The notes under the pieces were generated by a model that saw only the letters and a program-made list of their open reading frames with translations, did no database searches and had not been told where the DNA came from. From Rikenellaceae bacterium (GTDB lineage Bacteria > Bacteroidota > Bacteroidia > Bacteroidales > Rikenellaceae), in the NCBI GenBank assembly GCA_015059735.1, contig SUZX01000008.1, positions 62,001-126,000 of the forward strand: a DNA stretch of 64,000 nt, in the 5' to 3' direction. Below are positions 57,445 through 64,000 of the stretch, in pieces (within the stretch, counting starts at the first letter, position 1; every line of letters starts with the position of its first letter). The position numbers and the translations under genes were made by a program.

Positions 57445-57974
57445 CTCTTCAAAAGGCTTTTAATATCATCGGTTTTCAAGCCAAAGATATTCAAAAAATC
57501 CGACAAGATCACCATTTCTTGCGAAATATTTATAGGGAACGGCCCTCCACGTCCGGAAACGACATAAGATACGGTGACATTCGAATAATCTCCCCGATCC
57601 ATTTTGCGGATCAACGCATATAGAGCCAACGGATCATAAATTTTCATCTGCCAGCGCGTGGGAATACTTACGGTCGTTCGTTTGGCCACCTCCACCGGCT
57701 CGCGCAACACAATTCGGCCGACACGGTCTCCGGCACAATAAATATCGGCACGTACCGTATCAAGAGCCAATTTATACCCCGAACCATTGGCCACCCGCAA
57801 AGTCACATCCAATCCAGACAATCCGCGCGGTGTAACACGTTCCACAGCCTCAACACGAATCTTACGAGCTGTTTTTTCGAGCGCACGACGACATGATGTC
57901 GTTGATAACAGCACGAACAAAACCAACAACCAACCAAGCGTTCGGAACGGATTCAACAGATGTATGATTCTCAT
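57441..57974 (-). CDS. LEA14-like small lipoprotein
   Basis: 177 residues. Lipobox TTSC at Cys28 after a hydrophobic segment. The body (about 35-150) has the pattern of a LEA type 2 beta-sandwich: VTLRVANGSGYKLALDTVR, DIYCAGDRVGRI, then VEVAKRTTVSIPTRW. Role unknown. ATGA-type four-base overlaps join it to menG upstream and the SPOR-like gene downstream. Confidence 0.65.
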   Translation of the reverse strand: MRIIHLLNPFRTLGWLLVLFVLLSTTSCRRALEKTARKIRVEAVERVTPRGLSGLDVTLRVANGSGYKLALDTVRADIYCAGDRVGRIVLREPVEVAKRTTVSIPTRWQMKIYDPLALYALIRKMDRGDYSNVTVSYVVSGRGGPFPINISQEMVILSDFLNIFGLKTDDIKSLLKR

Positions 57975-58687
57975 TTCTCCCCTATATATATATGAGCAAT
58001 ACCAAAACTTTGGCTACGAGCCCGACAATTCGTAAATCCCGCTTCGGCAAGCATTTTCAAAAAGGTTTCGGGAGCAGGAAACTCTCCGACAGAAGCCGGC
58101 AGGTACTCATAAGCCCGTTTGTCGCGCGACACCATTCCTCCGATACGGGGTAACACTTTATAGGTATAAAACTCATAAAATGCCCGAAACATTCGATTCC
58201 GAGGACGCGAAAACTCCAAAATAACGACTTTACCCTGTGGTTTTATTACACGAGCCAATTCGTGCAATCCGGCTGCCAAGTCTCCGAAATTACGCACTCC
58301 GAAAGCCACCGTTGCGACATCAACAGAGGCATCGGGCACCATAAGATGCTCGGCATCGCCCACAGCCAACTCCACGCGATCGACCAAACCTGCGACCGTC
58401 ACTTTTTTACGAGCCACATCAAGCATCCGCTCCGAGAGATCGATCCCGAGAACATGTGCCTGCGGAATACGTCGCGCCAAGGCTATTGCCAAATCGCCCG
58501 TACCCGTCGCCACATCAAGGATTCGACATGGGTTACAGCGTGCCACTTCGGAAACTGTGTGACGACGCCACAACCGATCGATATTCAACGAAAGCGTATG
58601 ATTTAGAAGATCATATCGCGGGGCTATACTGTTAAACATCGCACGAATCTGCGTCTTTTTAGGTACTGAATCGTTATAAGGTTTCAT
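57971..58687 (-). CDS. menG: Demethylmenaquinone methyltransferase
   Basis: 238 residues from the ATG at 58687. The frame stays open far upstream but only through the neighbouring permease gene. Signatures: MFNSIAPRYDLLNHTLSLN, motif I ILDVATGTGDLAIALA, and the VKPQGKVVILEFSRP-type block. It methylates demethylmenaquinone with SAM to give menaquinone, the respiratory quinone of Bacteroidetes. The start is two bases after the permease stop. Confidence 0.95.
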   Translation of the reverse strand: MKPYNDSVPKKTQIRAMFNSIAPRYDLLNHTLSLNIDRLWRRHTVSEVARCNPCRILDVATGTGDLAIALARRIPQAHVLGIDLSERMLDVARKKVTVAGLVDRVELAVGDAEHLMVPDASVDVATVAFGVRNFGDLAAGLHELARVIKPQGKVVILEFSRPRNRMFRAFYEFYTYKVLPRIGGMVSRDKRAYEYLPASVGEFPAPETFLKMLAEAGFTNCRARSQSFGIAHIYIGEK

Positions 58688-58689
58688 AT

Positions 58690-59925
58690 TTATTCGTATC
58701 GAATGGTTTCTTCTGGTTTTACCGTAGATATAATACCCGCTGGAATGATAAGTAACGCAACAATGGCGATCATGAATCCCACATTGAGCAATAACCAACT
58801 TCCAAAATCGAGAACAATGGGAACTTCGGATAGCAAATATCCCTCGGCATCGAGTTTCACGACATGGAAATAGTGTTGTAACAGGCACAACGACAAGCCA
58901 ATCGCATTTCCCCAAAGCAGACCGCGTATCGCTACAAAAGCCGCCCGATAGAGAAAAACCATGCGCAAAGAGAGATTGCGCATGCCAAGCACTTTCAACA
59001 ATCCGACCATTCGAGTTCGTTCCAACACCAAAATCAGCAACACCGATGCCATGTTGAAAAAGGCTACAATCAGCATAACAACCCATATCACCACCGCATT
59101 GACATCATGCGCCCGAAGCCAATCAAATATATTGGGATAATGTTCTTGCAGACTATATGCAACCAAACCGGCCGTTTCCGAATCTTCTTCCAGCAAAAGA
59201 TTCAAATCATACGCAAACTGCTCCGCATCATCGAGTCGTTCCAAACGAATCTCATAACCGGAGATGGAATCTTTACCCCACGACGAAAGACGTTGCACAT
59301 TGCGAATATCGGTCATTGTGATCTTATCGTCCATTTCATCCATCCCTGATGCGTATATTCCCGATACCCGAAAACGGTCACGACGTGGCCGATCGTCATT
59401 CCCGACAAAGAGCAGTTCTACTTTATCGCCTACATACAATCGCTGTCGATCCGACAGATTACGCGAGATCAAAATGTCTTTGGTGCGAATCGAATCACCG
59501 ACGCGTGGCAAATCACCCTCGACAAGCCACTCGCGAAACGAAGACCAATCGAACTCCGAGCCAACCCCTTTAAGCAATACACCCTCGACCGCATCGGCAG
59601 TACGAACAATACCGCCTTTGGCAGCATACGGCGCCAATACAACATTATCGGCAAGCGAACGAATCAACGAATCAAGATGAGTTGTGCGCTGCACAACATC
59701 AGCATCGGGTGACTCCAACCCCCGCACGCCACACACAACAACATGCGCCGAGAAACCGGCAACTTTCTGTGATACTTCGCGTTTGAATCCCAGCATCACA
59801 GCCAAAGCAAGAATCATTACCGTCAAACTCAACGCTACGGAGATCACGGCAACCCGCTCCATCACTCCCTTATTATCGGAAGACGAACGAGACATACGCA
59901 GGGCTATGAGTAACGGCAAATTCAC
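58690..59925 (-). CDS. FtsX-like permease, lipoprotein-releasing system type (LolC/LolE-like)
   Basis: 411 residues starting with GTG at 59925 (MNLPLLIALRMSRS, a common start of this family). One N-terminal segment, a periplasmic domain (about 50-235) and three C-terminal segments with LVLERTRMVGLLKVLGMRNLSL. LolC/E with LolD extract lipoproteins for the outer membrane; no ATPase gene is adjacent. The promoter may be TTTCTTTG at 59960-59953, one base off consensus. Confidence 0.85.
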   Translation of the reverse strand: MNLPLLIALRMSRSSSDNKGVMERVAVISVALSLTVMILALAVMLGFKREVSQKVAGFSAHVVVCGVRGLESPDADVVQRTTHLDSLIRSLADNVVLAPYAAKGGIVRTADAVEGVLLKGVGSEFDWSSFREWLVEGDLPRVGDSIRTKDILISRNLSDRQRLYVGDKVELLFVGNDDRPRRDRFRVSGIYASGMDEMDDKITMTDIRNVQRLSSWGKDSISGYEIRLERLDDAEQFAYDLNLLLEEDSETAGLVAYSLQEHYPNIFDWLRAHDVNAVVIWVVMLIVAFFNMASVLLILVLERTRMVGLLKVLGMRNLSLRMVFLYRAAFVAIRGLLWGNAIGLSLCLLQHYFHVVKLDAEGYLLSEVPIVLDFGSWLLLNVGFMIAIVALLIIPAGIISTVKPEETIRYE

Positions 59926-59973
59926 AAACTCGGTTTTTACTTAAATTTTATGCAAAGAAACACAATTATTTCG

Positions 59974-59981
59974 TATTTTTG
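59974..59981 (+). promoter_or_regulatory. -7 element of the leader RNA / metallopeptidase transcript
   Basis: TATTTTTG, exact TAnnTTTG match. Transcription should start at about 59986-59990, the 5' end of the paired region described next. -33 not clear. Confidence 0.6.
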
Positions 59982-59984
59982 TCC

Positions 59985-60113
59985 GAAATATAGGAATTGT
60001 TTGCGGAAAACCTTTTACAGAAAGACTGGAATCACTTCTATTTTACGGATAAAGGTCTTTTTCCAAACTCTTTAAGGTGCAATTCGGAAAAATAAAGACT
60101 CAAAAACAATTCC
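59985..60113 (+). ncRNA. Candidate structured leader or small RNA
   Basis: A perfect 10-bp closing helix joins GGAATTGTTT (59993-60002) and AAACAATTCC (60104-60113) across 101 bases. Within it two further helices can form: ACCTTT/AAAGGT (60010-60015 with 60051-60056) and TTTTTCC/GGAAAAA (60058-60064 with 60086-60092), giving a three-way junction. A CCGA/TCGG pair could extend the closing helix. The 5' end coincides with the start predicted from the -7 element. No terminator follows, so it is either a long leader of the metallopeptidase gene (60185) or a processed small RNA. No known Rfam family was recognised. Confidence 0.45.
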
Positions 60114-60184
60114 TCGGCAACAACGACGTTTAATATAATAAAGCCTCCATTACAAATCGGAGAAAACAAGAAAAAAAGACTGAT

Positions 60185-60949
60185 ATGATTCAACCTCTTT
60201 TCATTCTGCTACAAGCAGGTTACCACACCGGAAGCTCCGCAATCCACTATTCGTCGGCAACGACCGGCATGTTCTTTCTGATTATTATTATCGGTATTGC
60301 CGGCTACCTTGTACAGGCTCGACTGCAATCCGTATTCAAAAAATACTCGGCAATTCCATTTCCCAACGGACTGACAGGAGCCGAAGTTGCCGAAAAAATG
60401 TTACGCGACAACAACATTCACAATGTCAAAGTCACCCACGTAGCCGGCCAGCTTACCGACCATTTCAACCCGCAGACCATGACTGTCAACCTAAGCGACG
60501 CGGTCTATGCCTCGAATAGCGTTGCGGCAGCAGCTGTTGCCGCCCATGAATGCGGCCACGCCATTCAACATGCTCGCGGCTATGCCCCATTGACACTCCG
60601 ATCGCAGTTGGTTCCGATCGTGCAATTTGCATCAACATCGGCAACATGGGTCATCATGTTGGGTCTGTTGATTTTAGCCACTACACAAAACGAACTGCTT
60701 TGTTGGATTGGTGTAGGTATGATTGCCATATCGGCTATCTTCTCACTTGTGACTCTTCCCGTTGAGTATAATGCTTCGGCCCGAGCCCTCGAATGGCTTG
60801 CGACAAGTCGCACCATGCAGGGAGTTCAACTTGTCCAAGCACGCGAGGCTCTTTCGTGGGCTGCACGCACCTATCTTGTAGCGGCTCTCAGTGCCATTGC
60901 CTCGGTACTTTATTATGTATTTTTGATTCTCGGACGTCGCAACGACTAA
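60185..60949 (+). CDS. Neutral zinc metallopeptidase, YugP type
   Basis: 254 residues. One N-terminal membrane segment (about 28-45), then a zinc-binding H121-E-C-G-H125 (AAHECGHAIQHA) and two or three C-terminal segments. The order and length fit the 'putative neutral zinc metallopeptidase' (YugP) family. Substrate unknown. Its transcript has an unusual 5' leader of nearly 200 bases. Confidence 0.9.
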   Translation: MIQPLFILLQAGYHTGSSAIHYSSATTGMFFLIIIIGIAGYLVQARLQSVFKKYSAIPFPNGLTGAEVAEKMLRDNNIHNVKVTHVAGQLTDHFNPQTMTVNLSDAVYASNSVAAAAVAAHECGHAIQHARGYAPLTLRSQLVPIVQFASTSATWVIMLGLLILATTQNELLCWIGVGMIAISAIFSLVTLPVEYNASARALEWLATSRTMQGVQLVQAREALSWAARTYLVAALSAIASVLYYVFLILGRRND

Positions 60950-60956
60950 ATAATAA

Positions 60957-62564
60957 ATGAATCCTAATCCGAACAAAAACTACCTCGGCAGAGGATGGGT
61001 CGCGGTCAGCATGCTGATCGCTGTGCTTGTTGCTGTCAGTTTTATTCCACCACAAAGTGTCGGAGAAGTAAAATTTCGACGTGCAAATATTCTTGCCGAC
61101 TTGATCACATTCGAAGACAAAACAGCCATGGAAACTCCCTCAGAGCCGATGCTTTTCGATGAAGAAGAGTTCCGAGTGGATATGCAGGCTGTTGCCGAAC
61201 AGATCATTGCCGACACGTTGCCTCGCAGCGTGCAAACCTGTTTCGAATGGCATTACGCCGACATGCTCCCCATACCTTCGATCCAGCAACCGATCACTCC
61301 TGACACTGCACGAATGATTCCAACCCTTACGCCGATCGAGGATTTCAGCGATAACAACTCCATACAGGCATTCTGTGACACTCTACTTTTGGGACATCGT
61401 CCCATCCGCATCGCCTTTCTTGGCGACTCATTTGTTGAAGGTGATATTCTTACAGCCGATCTGCGCGAACGACTGCAAACGACTTATGGAGGTGGCGGAG
61501 CGGGATTTGCACCGATGGACTCGCCACTTACGGGGTTCCGTCGCTCAATCAAGACCCAATCAAAAGGGTGGACCTCCTACAACATCATGCAACACAAAAA
61601 CACACCCGAGCCGTTGAAAACCAACTATTATGTCTCCGGATGGGTTTGTCAACCGACACCCGAGGCATCAACACGGTGGGAAACAACCAAATTCCGAAAA
61701 GGTTTGGATAGTTGCACAACAGCTCGTCTGCTCTTCATCGCCACCCAAGAGAGTCGGGTAAAAGTTACGCTGAATGATACTCTACGCAGAGAGTTCAACA
61801 TCGAAAAAGGAGATGTCGTGCGTCAAATTGCAGTCCATGCTCCACAAATCCACTCTGTGGAATTATGTGTACTCTCGGGAGCAGAGGGTTTCATCGGATA
61901 TGGCGTCATCATGGAAGGCGGCAGAATTACGGTTGACAACTATTCGATCCGTAGCAACAACGGACAAGCCATGTTCCGTACAAATCCAGCAATCAATGCC
62001 CAGATTCATACCATGACACCATACGATTTGGTCATCTTGCAATATGGACTCAACATCATGCAGACCGGAGTCACCAACTACTCCGGATACGCCAATCAAA
62101 TCGAGAAGATGATCGGATTTGTTCGTCAATGTTTCCCCCAAGCAGCGGTATTGGTCATGGGAGTCAGCGATCGTTCGGTAAAGACCGAGAATGGTTTTGA
62201 GCCAATGGATGCCATTCCTGCAATGCTCGACCACCAACGCCAAGCAGCCCGACGCGCCAAAGCGGCATTTTGGCCGACTTGTGATGCCATGCGGGTACAA
62301 GGAGGTATGGCACGATTTGTACAAAAGGGATGGGCCGGAAAAGATTTTACCCACATCAACTACGCCGGAGGTCGTCAAATCGCATGGGCTCTCTTTGATG
62401 CATTCCAAACCGAAATCAACAACAGCTACCAACGACAAGAACTCAAAAAGCGACAATCCCGACAACAAGCCGCACTAATCGACTCCTTGCAACAAAATAA
62501 AATCTACCACGATTTACTATCGGGGACAACGCCAGAAATAGGAGATGTTTCACCGCAACCATGA
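60957..62564 (+). CDS. SGNH/GDSL hydrolase-like protein, membrane-anchored
   Basis: 535 residues. One N-terminal membrane segment (about 14-32) places the rest in the periplasm. The SGNH domain starts with the block I motif G156-D157-S158 (AFLGDSFVEGD), and block V is D-F-T-H near residue 465 (KDFTHINYAGG). The insert between them (about 185-330) is a beta-sandwich, as in acyl-handling SGNH proteins. The stop overlaps the MBOAT start by four bases. It is likely the periplasmic acetyl-transfer or esterase partner of that MBOAT protein. Confidence 0.85.
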   Translation: MNPNPNKNYLGRGWVAVSMLIAVLVAVSFIPPQSVGEVKFRRANILADLITFEDKTAMETPSEPMLFDEEEFRVDMQAVAEQIIADTLPRSVQTCFEWHYADMLPIPSIQQPITPDTARMIPTLTPIEDFSDNNSIQAFCDTLLLGHRPIRIAFLGDSFVEGDILTADLRERLQTTYGGGGAGFAPMDSPLTGFRRSIKTQSKGWTSYNIMQHKNTPEPLKTNYYVSGWVCQPTPEASTRWETTKFRKGLDSCTTARLLFIATQESRVKVTLNDTLRREFNIEKGDVVRQIAVHAPQIHSVELCVLSGAEGFIGYGVIMEGGRITVDNYSIRSNNGQAMFRTNPAINAQIHTMTPYDLVILQYGLNIMQTGVTNYSGYANQIEKMIGFVRQCFPQAAVLVMGVSDRSVKTENGFEPMDAIPAMLDHQRQAARRAKAAFWPTCDAMRVQGGMARFVQKGWAGKDFTHINYAGGRQIAWALFDAFQTEINNSYQRQELKKRQSRQQAALIDSLQQNKIYHDLLSGTTPEIGDVSPQP

Positions 62565-64000
62565 TCCCGACTGTTGAAAATATTCCGGAAAAGTTGTCAA
62601 CCTTATTGGCCTACGACAGTTCTTCGCCACTGATTTTCAGTAGCGGACTTTTTCTATTTCTCTTTGCGGGATTTCTGTTGTTATACCAAACCTTGCGCAA
62701 CACTCCAACAGTACGCATCCTCTATGTCATCCTCTTTTCGCTCTATTTTTATTACAAATCGAGTGGAGTCTATTTCCTGCTACTGATTTTTGCCGCTGCA
62801 AGTGATTTCATGATTGCCCGTGCCATCCACCATTCCGAGCAAAAATCCGTTCGTCGTTGGCTCGTTGTGTTGAGTGTTGCGATAAATCTCGGGATGTTGG
62901 GGTATTTCAAATATACCAATTTCCTGATCGACATAGCTAACCAACTTTTCGGAGCAGGATTCCTACAATTCCAAAATATTTTTCTGCCCGTTGGCATCTC
63001 GTTCTTTGTATTCCAATCGATGAGTTACACGATCGATATCTATCGACGACAACTCCAACCGTTGACAAATTGGGGCGACTATCTCTTTTACCTTTCGTTC
63101 TTTCCGCAATTGGTTGCTGGACCTATTGTCCGAGCCCGCGACTTCATTCCGCAAATCCGCCAGCAACCGATGGTCACTCGCGAAATGTTCGGCACCGGAG
63201 TCTTCTTGATTCTCACCGGATTATTCAAGAAAGCAATTATCTCGGATTATATCTCACTCAACTTCGTAGATCGCATCTTCGACGAACCGCTCCTCTACAC
63301 CGGATTTGAGTGTCTGATGGGTATCTACGGCTATGCCCTGCAAATCTACTGCGACTTTTCGGGCTACTCCGATATGGCGATCGGCATTGCGCTGCTCTTG
63401 GGCTTTCGTTTCCCGAAGAATTTCGATGCCCCCTACAAATCAGCAACCATCACCGAATTTTGGCGACGTTGGCATATCTCGCTCTCTTCATGGCTACGCG
63501 ACTACCTCTATATTTCGCTCGGCGGCAACCGAAAAGGTCGTCTGCGAACTTATGGTAACCTTCTGCTGACCATGTTGTTAGGAGGTCTATGGCACGGCGC
63601 AGCTATTCGATTCATATTATGGGGGGCATTGCACGGTGTAGCATTGGCGCTTCATAAACTTTGGTTGACACTTATTCCGAATGCCAAAATCATGGGATCG
63701 GAGATGTCGCGAGGTTATCGTATTGCCGGCATCTTTTTGACATTCAATATCGTATGCTTCGGCTGGCTGATGTTCCGCGCCGGATCGATGCAAACTGTGA
63801 CATTGATGCTTCACCAAATTGCATTCAACTTCAATGCGGCAATGATTCCGCAGGTTTTGAGCGGTTATGCCGGAGTCTTTATTCTGATCGGTTGCGGATA
63901 CCTGCTCCATCTGTTACCGGCAAAAATCGACAGCGCGGCACAACATATTGTCGTGCACGCGCCGATGATCTTTCAAGTATTGCTAGCTACCGTGATGATC
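62561..64000 (+). CDS. MBOAT family O-acyltransferase (AlgI-like), 3' end outside window
   Basis: The frame is open from the ATG at 62561 to the last base, 480 codons, and contains the hallmarks of the membrane-bound O-acyltransferase family. These are IFLPVGISFFVFQSMSYTID, LSFFPQLVAGPIVRA, FWRRWHISLSSWLRDYLY, and the catalytic-His segment GGLWHGAAIRFILWGALHG. Such proteins bring acyl groups across the inner membrane to an SGNH or AlgJ/X-like partner for O-acetylation of a polysaccharide. The glycan acceptor is unknown. Confidence 0.93.
   Translation, partial: MIPTVENIPEKLSTLLAYDSSSPLIFSSGLFLFLFAGFLLLYQTLRNTPTVRILYVILFSLYFYYKSSGVYFLLLIFAAASDFMIARAIHHSEQKSVRRWLVVLSVAINLGMLGYFKYTNFLIDIANQLFGAGFLQFQNIFLPVGISFFVFQSMSYTIDIYRRQLQPLTNWGDYLFYLSFFPQLVAGPIVRARDFIPQIRQQPMVTREMFGTGVFLILTGLFKKAIISDYISLNFVDRIFDEPLLYTGFECLMGIYGYALQIYCDFSGYSDMAIGIALLLGFRFPKNFDAPYKSATITEFWRRWHISLSSWLRDYLYISLGGNRKGRLRTYGNLLLTMLLGGLWHGAAIRFILWGALHGVALALHKLWLTLIPNAKIMGSEMSRGYRIAGIFLTFNIVCFGWLMFRAGSMQTVTLMLHQIAFNFNAAMIPQVLSGYAGVFILIGCGYLLHLLPAKIDSAAQHIVVHAPMIFQVLLATVMI

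Noticed and set aside
58688..59086. 133-residue N-terminal extension of menG
   Set aside because: It is the out-of-frame shadow of the FtsX-like permease; the family N-terminus begins at the ATG at 58687.
59985..60113. 6S RNA as identity of the structured leader
   Set aside because: The closing helix fits, but two internal helices in a three-way junction do not resemble the single long 6S hairpin with a central bubble, and the length is short.

Overview
The window is a chromosomal segment of a member of the Bacteroidota, most likely Bacteroidales. The grounds are a SusC/SusD pair, a short Bacteroidetes-type glucose-6-phosphate isomerase, a DUF5683 protein, an AsmA/OstA/SurA envelope set, and many promoters of the Bacteroidetes form (-33 TTTG, 18-20 bases, -7 TAnnTTTG) in front of genes. 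Genus is not resolved. No insertion sequence, prophage, CRISPR array or rRNA operon was seen; most of the window is core chromosome.

Layout. 1-1526: the end of uvrC and an exported serine hydrolase. 1547-1717: tRNA-Leu(CAA) with its own promoter and terminator. 1799-7490: a reverse-strand susC-susD-surface lipoprotein operon. 7491-7875: non-coding, with a degenerate G-rich repeat. 7876-14912 (reverse): rsfS-ftsH-cdsA-psd, then a second unit with an AI-2E family membrane protein, a stand-alone riboflavin kinase and ahcY. 15011-17180: groES-groEL with an unusual set of palindromes upstream. 17340-19942: a TonB-dependent receptor and tRNA-His. 20040-24245 (reverse): gpsA-pgi and a glutamine-amidotransferase/dipeptidase fusion. 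24405-30319 (forward): a GH20 hexosaminidase, queA, and cysK-cysE behind what looks like a cysteine attenuator. 30355-35386: AsmA protein, GNAT acetyltransferase, surface lipoprotein, polyprenol-phosphate glycosyltransferase. 35406-41208 (reverse): a MacAB-TolC-like efflux operon with two permeases. 41375-42354: fabI. 42387-49232 (reverse): an envelope operon (SurA-like lipoprotein, SurA, OstA-like protein, NUDIX hydrolase, MscS channel). 49272-56061: a CPBP protease, then parA-parB-DUF5683-mltD-mnmE. 56102-56904: a TlpA-like thioredoxin protein behind a promoter with a G9 spacer. 56977-59925 (reverse): an FtsX-like permease, menG and two small envelope proteins. 59974-64000: a structured leader RNA, a YugP-type metallopeptidase, and an SGNH/MBOAT acyl-transfer pair cut by the window end.

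Strongest candidates for new biology. (1) 28154-28340: a promoter, a 25-codon reading frame with two Cys-Cys pairs, and a clean intrinsic terminator directly before cysK-cysE, with no recognisable promoter after the terminator. (2) 56102-56132: a nine-G tract that fills the end of a promoter spacer and brings it to exactly 19 bases, a likely phase-variable switch for a TlpA-family protein. (3) 59985-60113: a possible three-way-junction RNA that begins where its promoter predicts. (4) 17063-17178: stacked palindromes and a sigma-54-like element before groES-groEL.
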